Shown here piece by piece: positions 7,712 through 14,109 of a DNA stretch of 17,856 bases; positions within the stretch are counted from its first letter, which is position 1, and each line of letters opens with the position of its first letter. The position numbers and the translations under genes were made by a program. The DNA comes from CAIQPS01 sp964631965 (GTDB lineage: Bacteria; Actinomycetota; Thermoleophilia; RBG-16-64-13), in the NCBI GenBank assembly GCA_964631965.1, contig CAZWAR010000062.1:1-17856 (forward strand), in the 5' to 3' direction. Below the pieces are notes generated by a model. The model was not told the DNA's origin. It was given only the letters and a program-made list of their open reading frames with translations, and did not search any database.

Positions 7712-8653
7712 ATGAGGATCGTCGTCTTGCTCGAGGTCGCGGCCGATCTGCGCGTCCCGCCGGAGCTTGACCCGAGGAGCGGCCGGGTGCGGGAGGACCG
7801 GCTGGTCCGGGAGATCGATCCGGCTGCAGCTCGGGCTCTCGATCTTGGCTTTGAGCTCGCCGCAGGCGATCCTGAGGACGAGGTCGTCGTGGTCAATCTC
7901 GGGCCACCGGAGAACGACCGTTTCCTGCGCGATAGTCTCAGCCGTGGATGCCGTAGAGCCGTTCGGGTATGGGATGAGGAGGCGGCTGCGGCCCGAACGG
8001 CGGGTAAGGCTGCCGCGCTTGCCGCCGCCGTGCAGGCCTTGGCTCCCGAACTCATACTCGCCGGAGACTGCGGGGTCATCGACGCCGGGGGACAACTGGG
8101 CGTGTTGGTGGCCGCGAGACTCGGCGTTCCCTGTGTGACACGGGTGGGTTACCTGGCGCTCGCCGGCCTTGGCAGGTTGGCTGCCACCCGGGAACTGGAG
8201 CGAGGCTTCCGCGAGCGGGTGGAGGCCCCGTGGCCGGTCGTCCTGACGGCCGCGCCAGCGATGGCCGGCCAGGCCGAGGCGCCGGGCCGGGGTGCGTCGG
8301 TCACTGCTGGAGCCAAACTGGCCGCTCTCGAAGAGGAGATAGAGATCTGGAGTCTCGCCGACCTTGGTTTGGCGCCCGGGATCGTCCGAGATGCGGACAG
8401 GCCGCTCGAGTTCGGTCTCCCGGAGCCTCGCCACCCCCGGCTTCACCCCGTCGCGCCGCCGGACCCGGCATTGCCCGCCTTCGACCGCATCCTGGCGCTG
8501 ATCCAGGGGTCGGTGGAACACCGCGAGGGCCGGGTGGTCCGCCGCCCGGCAGAAGACGTGGCCCAGGAGGTTTTCGAAGTCCTCCGGGATGAGGGCTGGC
8601 TGAATCACCTGCTGACAGGGCAAGATCTGCGGTCTCCGGACGATCTGCGATGA
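7712..8653 (+). CDS. Electron transfer flavoprotein beta subunit with extended C-terminus
   Basis: A 313-residue ETF beta/FixA-type protein. The N-terminus (MRIVVLLEVAADLRVPP), the REIDPAAARALDLGFEL helix, the VVVVNLGPPENDRFLRDSLSRGC segment and the AGDCGVIDAGGQLGVLVAARLGVP segment follow the ETF-beta fold. The late strand-turn RLAATRELERGFRERVEAPWPVVLT matches the usual region near residue 160-180. At 313 residues it is longer than the usual 250-260, with an extra Pro/Arg-rich C-terminal stretch. It pairs with the alpha subunit encoded at 4993. I cannot tell whether it binds AMP (ordinary ETF) or FAD (bifurcating ETF). ATG 7712 has only GAGG close by, and the gene overlaps mftF by four bases. 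Confidence 0.88.
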   Translation: MRIVVLLEVAADLRVPPELDPRSGRVREDRLVREIDPAAARALDLGFELAAGDPEDEVVVVNLGPPENDRFLRDSLSRGCRRAVRVWDEEAAAARTAGKAAALAAAVQALAPELILAGDCGVIDAGGQLGVLVAARLGVPCVTRVGYLALAGLGRLAATRELERGFRERVEAPWPVVLTAAPAMAGQAEAPGRGASVTAGAKLAALEEEIEIWSLADLGLAPGIVRDADRPLEFGLPEPRHPRLHPVAPPDPALPAFDRILALIQGSVEHREGRVVRRPAEDVAQEVFEVLRDEGWLNHLLTGQDLRSPDDLR

Positions 8654-10116
8654 TCCCCCTCGAGTACCGGTTGCGCGACTCGGTGCGGATTCAGCATGGG
8701 GATGGCGGTGTTTGGCAGGTGATCAGCGAGGCGCCGCTGATCGCTGTGAACGTGAACGCCGGCGCGGCCAGGCTCCTCGAACGGACCCGGTCGGGGGGCA
8801 CGGTAGCCGGCCTAGCCTCGGAAATGGGGCTTGCCGAAGAGCGCGTACTTGAGCTGTGCGAGTATTTCCGTGGCCGGGGTCTTCTCGATGTCCGCCGCAC
8901 CGCTCACTCTGCGGGCAGCATCCTTTCGGTCACGGTGATCGTCCCCACTATGGACCGTCCCGGGGATCTCGAGCAGTGCCTGCATGCGATCCGAAGGCTG
9001 GACTACCCCGCCGGACTGCTCGAAGTGATCGTCGTCGACGACGGCTCGGCCGATGCCGTCACCATCGCCCAGGTGGCACGAAGGCATAAAGCCCGTCTCC
9101 TGGTCAACAAGGAGAACCGCGGTCCGGCGTATTCCCGGAATCGAGCCGCGGCTGCGGCTAAAGGAGAGATCCTGGCGTTCATCGACAGCGACTGCGTCGC
9201 CAGCGAGTCCTGGCTGCGCGATCTCACGCCCTACTTCGCCTGGGCCGAGGTCGGGGCGGTCGGAGGTCGTACGCTCGGCTACTACACCGAATCCCGCCTC
9301 GACCGGTACGAGGAGGTCTCCTCGCCGCTCGACATGGGGCGCCACCTCATCATGCGGGGGAGAGGTTCCGACACCTTCTATGTGCCCACCTGCAACGTGT
9401 TGATCCGCCGGTCTGTCTACGCGGAGCTCGGTGGTCTGCGTGCGGGCCTGCGCGTCGGAGAAGACGTGGACTTCTGTTGGCGCCTACGATCTGCGCGCCA
9501 CTACCTCGTCTACGCTCCCGAAGGCATCGTGCGTCACAAGCACCGGGACCTCCTCGGCGGTGCGCTCCGGCGCCGTGCGGAGTACGGGACGTCGGAGGCC
9601 GTTCTCTACGGTCTCCACCGGGGCAAGCGCAAGCGCTTCCCTTCCTCGCCCGCCCCCCTTGCGACTGTTGCCCTGCTCTCGGTCGCTCTCGTGAAACGGG
9701 ATGCACGCCTGGCGCCTGCCTGCCTCGTTCCCATGATCTGGGAAGCGGATCGGCGCCGCCGGCGCTTGCGCCGTGCTGGAGTGGAGATCCCCGACGTCCG
9801 CATCTGGAACTCCGTGCTGCGTGGCCACCTGTCTGTGCTGTATTTTGCGTGCTTCCACCTCACCCGCTACCATCTTGGGCCGCTGACTGCTCTCGGGCTG
9901 TTCGCCCGGGGCTTCTGGTGGCTGGAGGCCGCTGCAGCCGGTTACGCCGCGGCGGTCGACTACTTCGCGAAACGTCCCCGCCTACCCGTTCCCCTCTACT
10001 TCTTCTACTATCTGGCCGAGCACGCTGCCTATCAAGCCGGCGTGATCAAGGGATGCCTCGACGAACGCTCGTTTCGCACCTACCTGCCGGTGTTCGAGAA
10101 GCGCAAGGGTGTCTGA
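8650..10116 (+). CDS. mftF: Mycofactocin glycosyltransferase MftF
   Basis: A 488-residue glycosyltransferase. Residues about 1-85 resemble a PqqD-like domain (AVNVNAGAARLLERT ... VLELCEYFRGRGLL). The GT2 catalytic domain begins near 93 with VTVIVPTMDRPGDLEQCLHAI, has VIVVDDGSAD, a DXD motif in FIDSDC, and the acid motif GEDVDFCWRLR. The C-terminal third has hydrophobic stretches that could associate with the membrane. In mycobacteria MftF adds glucose residues to the mycofactocin core. The N-terminal PqqD-like plus GT2 layout is characteristic of MftF, and the operon supports it. ATG 8650 overlaps the preceding stop (ATGA). Confidence 0.94.
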   Translation: MIPLEYRLRDSVRIQHGDGGVWQVISEAPLIAVNVNAGAARLLERTRSGGTVAGLASEMGLAEERVLELCEYFRGRGLLDVRRTAHSAGSILSVTVIVPTMDRPGDLEQCLHAIRRLDYPAGLLEVIVVDDGSADAVTIAQVARRHKARLLVNKENRGPAYSRNRAAAAAKGEILAFIDSDCVASESWLRDLTPYFAWAEVGAVGGRTLGYYTESRLDRYEEVSSPLDMGRHLIMRGRGSDTFYVPTCNVLIRRSVYAELGGLRAGLRVGEDVDFCWRLRSARHYLVYAPEGIVRHKHRDLLGGALRRRAEYGTSEAVLYGLHRGKRKRFPSSPAPLATVALLSVALVKRDARLAPACLVPMIWEADRRRRRLRRAGVEIPDVRIWNSVLRGHLSVLYFACFHLTRYHLGPLTALGLFARGFWWLEAAAAGYAAAVDYFAKRPRLPVPLYFFYYLAEHAAYQAGVIKGCLDERSFRTYLPVFEKRKGV

Positions 10117-10141
10117 GTGCGTACCGCCGAGCGGGATCTGG

Positions 10142-10160
10142 GCGCGCCAGCTGCGCTTTT
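10142..10160 (+). terminator. Weak candidate terminator after mftF
   Basis: GCGC (10142-10145) can pair with GCGC (10153-10156), followed by TTTT at 10157-10160. The stem is only four base pairs, so termination may be inefficient. Confidence 0.2.
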
Positions 10161-10173
10161 CGCGGTTCTTGGG

Positions 10174-10179
10174 TAGCAT
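10174..10179 (+). promoter_or_regulatory. Candidate -10 box for a leaderless GNAT transcript
   Basis: TAGCAT fits TANNNT and lies six bases before the ATG at 10186. No Shine-Dalgarno is visible between them, so the transcript could begin at or next to the start codon, a leaderless arrangement common in actinobacteria. No clear -35 is present. Confidence 0.4.
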
Positions 10180-10185
10180 TGGTTC

Positions 10186-10731
10186 ATGATCAAAGGCGAG
10201 AAGATCTACCTGACGGAACTCGACTTCGGGAACTCGGAGACGATCCGGGGCTGGCTCAACGACCCCGAAGTGTACAAGTATCTGATGGTCGGGCACACGC
10301 CCATCAGCAAAGAGGATGAGCGTCGGTACTACGAGGCGAACTCGGCCGGGTCGCCGACCGTGCGGAATTTCGAGATCCATCTGGTCAAGGACGCCCGGTA
10401 CATCGGGAACATCGGCATCAAGGACATCCACCCCACCCATCGCCGCGCCGAGATGGGCCTGGTCATCGGCAGCAAGCAGGACTGGGGCAAGGGATACGGC
10501 TTCGACGCCGTGGTCACCTGTCTTCGCTACGCCTTCGACACCCGGGGGCTTCACACCGTCAAGATCCGGGCGCACAGTGCGCACACCCGAGCCCTCGAGC
10601 TCTATCGCAGGGTGGGCTTCGTGGAGGTGGGCCGGGAGCGCGAGACGGTGTTCCGGGAAGGTCGTTTCGACGACTTCGTGGTCTTCGACATCATCGATCG
10701 CGAATTCCGGGAGCGGTACGGCTCCGCCTAG
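10186..10731 (+). CDS. GNAT-family N-acetyltransferase (RimJ/RimL-like)
   Basis: A 181-residue GNAT acetyltransferase. The N-terminus (GEKIYLTELDFGNSETIRGWLNDPEVYKYL) is typical of the RimJ/RimL or spermidine-acetyltransferase-like group. Core strands are HLVKDARYIGNIGIKDI and RRAEMGLVIG. The acetyl-CoA pyrophosphate loop is QDWGKGYG, and the C-terminal ELYRRVGFVEVGRERE is the usual final helix-strand. The acceptor could be a protein N-terminus, amine or sugar; the sequence does not say. It is separated from mftF by 69 bases and seems to have its own promoter, so membership of the mycofactocin unit is uncertain. Confidence 0.9.
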   Translation: MIKGEKIYLTELDFGNSETIRGWLNDPEVYKYLMVGHTPISKEDERRYYEANSAGSPTVRNFEIHLVKDARYIGNIGIKDIHPTHRRAEMGLVIGSKQDWGKGYGFDAVVTCLRYAFDTRGLHTVKIRAHSAHTRALELYRRVGFVEVGRERETVFREGRFDDFVVFDIIDREFRERYGSA

Positions 10732-10742
10732 CAACTAGTGGA

Positions 10743-10756
10743 CGCCCAAGCGGGCG
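10743..10756 (+). terminator. Candidate hairpin after the GNAT gene
   Basis: CGCCC (10743-10747) pairs with GGGCG (10752-10756) around a four-base loop, twelve bases after the stop codon. No T-run follows. Confidence 0.3.
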
Positions 10757-10794
10757 GCTCCCTCCGGCACCTACGCTGTCGATATCCCCGAATA

Positions 10795-10820
10795 GTGCGT
10801 CTGCACGGCGTTGTACGCAC
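10795..10820 (-). terminator. Candidate hairpin downstream of the HMA gene
   Basis: GTGCGT (10795-10800) and ACGCAC (10815-10820) form a six-base-pair stem with a 14-base loop, about 15 bases beyond the minus-strand stop at 10836. The loop is long and no T-run follows, so this is weak. Confidence 0.25.
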
Positions 10821-10835
10821 CAACGTTATCGAGAG

Positions 10836-11042
10836 CTAGCCGGCCTCGTACCCCGCGGCCTTGATGGCCTCCACCACCTGTTGCCGGTCGAAGGAGCCGG
10901 TCACCGTTACGGTGCCCCCCGCAAGATCGACTGCGGCCTCGGTCACTCCGGGCACGCTGCGCACCGCCTTATCCACCGCGTTGACGCAGTGCTGGCACGA
11001 CATGCCTCGCACGGGAATTGTGATGGTATGCTCACCGCTCAT
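10836..11042 (-). CDS. CopZ-like heavy-metal-associated (HMA) domain protein
   Basis: A 68-residue stand-alone HMA domain. The metal-binding loop GMSCQHC (MXCXXC) lies at about residues 13-19, followed by the HMA helix VNAVDKAVRSVPGV, strands AAVDLAGGTVTVTG, and a closing VVEAIKAAGYEA. Such proteins act as cytoplasmic carriers of Cu(I) or similar soft metals and hand them to P-type ATPases or regulators; no ATPase is in this window. GAGGAGA lies about ten bases before the ATG. It is the last gene of the three-gene minus-strand operon starting at 12288. The metal is inferred. Confidence 0.93.
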   Translation of the reverse strand: MSGEHTITIPVRGMSCQHCVNAVDKAVRSVPGVTEAAVDLAGGTVTVTGSFDRQQVVEAIKAAGYEAG

Positions 11043-11092
11043 CTTCAGTGATCTCCTCTCTTCGGGTGTCTTCGTATCGCCGCGCCCTCAGC

Positions 11093-11491
11093 TCAGTTCG
11101 CTACGGTTGTTACCGTAAACTCGGGCGGCCGATGCAGGTGCTTCTTCACTGCGCAGAGTTCCATGGAGTTGATGATGGCATCCCGGTACTTATCGGGGAA
11201 TCCAGGAGGAGTGGTCAGCTCGATCTCGATCTGATCGATCATGCCGATCTCTCGATTGTGGTGTGTCCGCATGGTGATGCTGGAGCCCTCCGGGTCGATG
11301 CCGCGCTGCTGCATGAAGCCCAGGGCATAGATACCGGCGCACGTCCCGATGGACGCGAGGAACAGATCGAACGGCGCCGGGGCCGATCCTTCACCGCCGC
11401 CCCGTACGGGCTGATCGGTCTGGATGGTGAAGCCGTTGTAGTCTGCGTACACGCGCTTGCCGCCGGGGAAATACACCTGCATTTCAGCCAT
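11093..11491 (-). CDS. OsmC/YhfA-family protein
   Basis: A 132-residue OsmC-family protein. The first conserved cysteine sits in LFLASIGTCAGIYALGFMQQRGI and the second in SMELCAVKKHL, the two-cysteine arrangement of OsmC/Ohr-type thiol peroxidases and YhfA-like proteins. The ATG at 11491 (MAEMQVYFPGGKRVYADYNGF) is preceded by AGAGAGGAT. Possible roles are reduction of organic hydroperoxides or handling of thiol/persulfide compounds. Neighbouring an SQR-like enzyme and a NifX/DIMCo regulator, a sulfur-related role is reasonable, but that is inference. Confidence 0.92.
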   Translation of the reverse strand: MAEMQVYFPGGKRVYADYNGFTIQTDQPVRGGGEGSAPAPFDLFLASIGTCAGIYALGFMQQRGIDPEGSSITMRTHHNREIGMIDQIEIELTTPPGFPDKYRDAIINSMELCAVKKHLHRPPEFTVTTVAN

Positions 11492-11535
11492 CGCAATATC
11501 CTCTCTCGTCGATCTTCGTGGTCTCTTTCCGATTC

Positions 11536-12288
11536 CTAGTGCTCGTGGGCATGTTCTCCGTGATGGTGCCCGCACGTGCTCTCCGACTGCTCTATCTCGC
11601 CGCGCAGGAACGCTTCGACAGCCTCGATGGCCGGTCCGGATACCCCGCAGTAGAGTTCGAAGCCCTGCATCTTGAGGGCCTGCTGCATGGGAGCACCCAT
11701 GCCGCCCGCCAGGATCACTTCGACGCCCTGTTCCTTCAAGAACCCGGCGATGCCGTGGTGGTTGTGTTGCATGCCCTGCACCTCGTACACCGTGGCCTTC
11801 TCTACCTTCTCCCCGGAGGCCTCGGCGACCATGAACGCCTGTGTGCTGCCGAAATGGGCATTGACGTTTCCTTGCAGATAGGGGATTGCGACGATCATTG
11901 TTTCTCCTTGGTCCATATCGTTCTTCTCTTTCTCGCCAGGCGCCGGATGCCTGCCGGCCTTGGCCTCGAGTCCATTCGCCATGATCTCGCCCACCCGGAC
12001 AACGGTGACCGGCCCTCCCTCCACGCAGACGGCCTTGTCGGCCACCAGTGCTTCTGTTAGTACCCGGTGGGCCCGCCCGGCCATTCGGCTTACTGTGGAA
12101 CCCGACACGCCCAGTCTGCGGCCGGCTTCCGCCTGGGTCGTTCCCTCCAGATGGAGCAGGCGCAAGGCCTCCAGTTCGTCGAAGGACAGGCTCAACTTCT
12201 CGAGACGTCGGACGGAGACGCCCACAGGTCCGAAGACCTTGGAGCCGGGCAGGCACTCTATGCACCGCCATTTGGCCGGTCGGGCCAC
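11536..12288 (-). CDS. DUF134 DNA-binding domain fused to NifX/DIMCo-type domain
   Basis: A 250-residue two-domain protein. Residues 1-90 are a DUF134 (UPF0251) domain: MARPAKWRCIECLPGSKVF, then a sigma-70-region-4-like helix-turn-helix (SFDELEALRLLHLEGTTQAEAGRRLGVSGSTVSRM). A hydrophilic linker follows (about 105-130). Residues 131-235 form a dinitrogenase iron-molybdenum cofactor (NifX/MTH1175-like) domain with HFGSTQAF, HNHHGIAGFL and VILAGGMGAPMQQAL. The C-terminus is a metal-binding-like CGHHHGEHAHEH. GTG 12288 was chosen over GTG 12300 because GGAGGAAG precedes it and MARPAKW is the usual DUF134 start. Probably a metal- or sulfur-responsive regulator; no nitrogenase genes are nearby. 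Confidence 0.9.
   Translation of the reverse strand: MARPAKWRCIECLPGSKVFGPVGVSVRRLEKLSLSFDELEALRLLHLEGTTQAEAGRRLGVSGSTVSRMAGRAHRVLTEALVADKAVCVEGGPVTVVRVGEIMANGLEAKAGRHPAPGEKEKNDMDQGETMIVAIPYLQGNVNAHFGSTQAFMVAEASGEKVEKATVYEVQGMQHNHHGIAGFLKEQGVEVILAGGMGAPMQQALKMQGFELYCGVSGPAIEAVEAFLRGEIEQSESTCGHHHGEHAHEH
11898..11909 (-). promoter_or_regulatory. Internal ribosome site and ATG at the DIMCo domain
   Basis: On the minus strand AAGGAG (11909-11904) lies five bases before an in-frame ATG (11898-11896). That ATG is residue 131 of the fusion protein and is exactly where the NifX/DIMCo domain begins (MIVAIPYLQG). A separate DIMCo-only product of about 120 residues could be translated from here. Confidence 0.45.
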
Positions 12289-12311
12289 ACCTTCCTCCAC
12301 CCTGGTAGTTT

Positions 12312-12330
12312 TGCAACAATTTGCATTATA
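12312..12330 (-). promoter_or_regulatory. Promoter and operator-like palindrome of the DUF134 operon
   Basis: The minus strand has a perfect TATAAT at 12330-12325, with a weak -35 candidate (TGTACG, 12353-12348) at 17-base spacing. Directly downstream is the inverted repeat TGCAA (12312-12316) / TTGCA (12321-12325), which would overlap the transcription start, a repressor-like position. The plus strand has TATACT at 12327-12332, a possible -10 for the divergent oxidoreductase gene. One palindrome could therefore control both directions. It loosely resembles the actinobacterial Nur box (TTGCAA repeats), a comparison made from memory. Confidence 0.55.
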
Positions 12331-12343
12331 CTTGTCCCCTGTC

Positions 12344-12359
12344 CGAACGTACAGGTTCG
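12344..12359. promoter_or_regulatory. Second inverted repeat in the divergent promoter
   Basis: CGAAC (12344-12348) and GTTCG (12355-12359) form a five-base inverted repeat with a six-base spacer. It overlaps the minus-strand -35 region and the plus-strand leader before the ribosome site, so it could be an additional operator or a leader hairpin. Confidence 0.35.
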
Positions 12360-12377
12360 CGCAAGGAGAAGGGCTTG

Positions 12378-13547
12378 ATGAAGAAGGCGATCGTGCTCGG
12401 TGGCGGCATAGGTGGGGTGGAGGCCGCCACAGAACTGCGGAAGAAGGGTCTCGAGGTCGAGGTCGTATCCGACCGCGACTATCTGTTCGTCTACCCGCTC
12501 GCCATCTGGATCCCCACAGGTGAACGCCCCTTCGATCGCGTGAAGATCAGCCTGCGCGATGTCGCTAGGGCCCACGGCTTTTCCGTCACCATCGACAAGG
12601 TGACGGCAGTGGGTGGCGGCGATCGCAGCTTCACGCTCGAGAAGAGGGGGGTACGCAAGGACTTCGACTACCTGGTACTAGCCCTTGGCGCCCATAAGAT
12701 GCAGCACAAAGGCAAGGAGCACGTGCTGTCCATCTGCGGGGCCCCCGACGAGAGCGTGTCGGTGAAAGAACGGCTGGACGCGCTCATCGCCGGCGGCAAA
12801 GGCACCATCGCCGTCGGATTCGGAGGTAACCCAAAAGACGGCAGCGGGGTTCGGGGAGGGCCGGCCTTCGAGTTCCTCCTGAACGTCCACCATCGTCTTG
12901 CGAAACTGGGCATCCGCGACAGGTTCGACCTCGTCTTCTTCGCTCCCATGCCGCAGCCGGGCATCCGCATGGGTGAAAAGGCGGTGCGGATGATGGACAG
13001 GATGTTCACCTCACTCGGCATCCGATCGTTCACCGGCAGGAAGATCACCGGGTTCGAGGAGAGGGCGGTGACCCTCGAGGACGGCACCAGGATTGAGGCC
13101 GACCTCTTCATGTTCATCGCGGCCGGAGACGGGCACGGCGTGGTCAAGAGCTCCGACCTTCCCCAGAACGAGGCCGGGTTCGTGGTAACGAACGCAGCCT
13201 GCGAGGTGGAGGGCTATCCGTGGCTCTATGCGGTCGGGGACGTCGCTGCTCTCCACGGTCCCGAGTGGAAGGCCAAGCAGGGCCACATCGCCGAGGTGAT
13301 GGCCCGGACCGCTGCCGAGGACATCGAGCGCAAGGAAAGCGGCCGCGGCACGCCGGGCAGCTACGTGGAGGACGTCAGCATCCTCTGCGTCATGGATATG
13401 GGGAACGGCGCCGGATTCGTCTTCAGGAACAAGAAGAGGGCGCTGTTCATCCCGATGCCCGTCGTCGGCCACTGGTTGAAGCGAAGCTGGGGCCGGTACT
13501 ACGAGCTGCGCAAGCTCGGCAAGGTGCCGCGGATCCCTGGAATGTAG
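12378..13547 (+). CDS. SQR-like FAD-dependent pyridine-nucleotide-disulfide oxidoreductase
   Basis: A 389-residue flavoprotein resembling sulfide:quinone oxidoreductases and NDH-2-like enzymes. The FAD motif GGGIGG is at 8-13, YLFVYPLAIW near 35-44, a second strand motif (LVLALGAHKM) near 99-108, and YAVGDVAAL near 285-292. The C-terminal KKRALFIPMPVVGHWLKRSWGRYYELRKLGKVP resembles the membrane-facing end of SQRs. Cysteines are C120, C275 and C337. C120 and C337 could match two of the three classical SQR cysteines, but the middle one is not evident. AAGGAGAAGG precedes ATG 12378. It is divergently transcribed from the DUF134/OsmC/HMA operon, supporting a sulfur or metal link. The substrate is uncertain. 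Confidence 0.82.
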   Translation: MKKAIVLGGGIGGVEAATELRKKGLEVEVVSDRDYLFVYPLAIWIPTGERPFDRVKISLRDVARAHGFSVTIDKVTAVGGGDRSFTLEKRGVRKDFDYLVLALGAHKMQHKGKEHVLSICGAPDESVSVKERLDALIAGGKGTIAVGFGGNPKDGSGVRGGPAFEFLLNVHHRLAKLGIRDRFDLVFFAPMPQPGIRMGEKAVRMMDRMFTSLGIRSFTGRKITGFEERAVTLEDGTRIEADLFMFIAAGDGHGVVKSSDLPQNEAGFVVTNAACEVEGYPWLYAVGDVAALHGPEWKAKQGHIAEVMARTAAEDIERKESGRGTPGSYVEDVSILCVMDMGNGAGFVFRNKKRALFIPMPVVGHWLKRSWGRYYELRKLGKVPRIPGM

Positions 13548-13616
13548 CGGGGTCTTCTGGCCGCCGGGTGATGCCGCCGGCTGGGGGGCGGTCTCTGCCG
13601 GGAGCCTGAGACGAAA

Positions 13617-13650
13617 GGGGCGGAAGCCTCCTCGCGGTGGCTTCCGCCCC
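13617..13650. terminator. Strong bidirectional intrinsic terminator
   Basis: A perfect 12-base-pair stem (GGGGCGGAAGCC at 13617-13628, GGCTTCCGCCCC at 13639-13650) with a ten-base loop, between two convergent genes. On the minus strand it is followed by TTTCGTCTC; on the plus strand by the weaker AGTCCTTCCC. It should end transcription from both sides. Confidence 0.85.
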
Positions 13651-13702
13651 AGTCCTTCCCGGCCGGCGCTACAGGCGAACGCCTGCGGCGGCGAGTTCCG
13701 AG

Positions 13703-14085
13703 CTAGTTGCCGTATCCGTAGTTGTTCCCGGCGCCGCTGCCGTCGCGGACTCCAGCGCGCTGCCGGTCCTGAGAGGCCGCTGCAGTCCCCGTCTGGGTGC
13801 AAGTGCCGTCGCACTCGCCATCCCGGAGTTGCTGCTGGGTCTGCTCCTGGCTCTGAGTCTGNNNNNNNNNNNNNNNNNNNNNNNNNNNNNNNNNNNNNNN
13901 NNNNNNNNNNNNNNNNNNNNNNNNNNNNNNNNNNNNNNNNNNNNNNNNNNNNNNNNNNNNNGTGACACGTCGCTGCCCGTCCGTGCCTCTGGTCCGTAGT
14001 CCCCGGCTGCATATGCAGACCCGGCCACGGCCAGCATGAACACGATGACCGCCGCCAGGATCACGAGCCCTTTCCGTTTGCGCAT
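13703..14085 (-). CDS. Small secreted Gln-rich protein, interrupted by an assembly gap
   Basis: The N-terminus MRKRKGLVILAAVIVFMLAV with SAYAAGDYG is a clear Sec signal peptide, probably cleaved after AYA. About 15 mature residues later the sequence enters the N gap. On the far side, the frame ending at the TAG (13703-13705) reads QTQSQEQTQQQ, then GECDGTCTQTG (a CX3C pair) and finally DRQRAGVRDG with a Gly/Asn/Tyr-rich end. The two halves are in different frames across the gap, so its 100-base length is a placeholder. GGAAAGGAG precedes the ATG. I do not recognise a family. The Gln-rich part may be a longer repeat that broke the assembly. It faces the strong terminator at 13617. Confidence 0.7.
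13862..13961. other. Assembly gap of 100 N
   Basis: Exactly 100 unknown bases inside the Gln-rich gene. The round number and the frame mismatch on either side indicate a scaffold gap of unknown true length. Confidence 0.98.
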
Positions 14086-14109
14086 GTGCTTCTCCTTTCC
14101 TTCGCAGTC

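Noticed and set aside
11536..12288. Nitrogen-fixation function suggested by the NifX-like domain, together with FixC/FixX-like genes
   Set aside because: No nif structural or cofactor genes are present. The DIMCo domain is common outside nitrogenase systems, and the FixC/FixX homologues fit the mycofactocin context better.
11093..12319. A 408-codon minus-strand frame covering both OsmC and the DUF134 fusion gene
   Set aside because: Only its last 132 codons are real (OsmC). The rest is an out-of-frame shadow of the DUF134-DIMCo gene.
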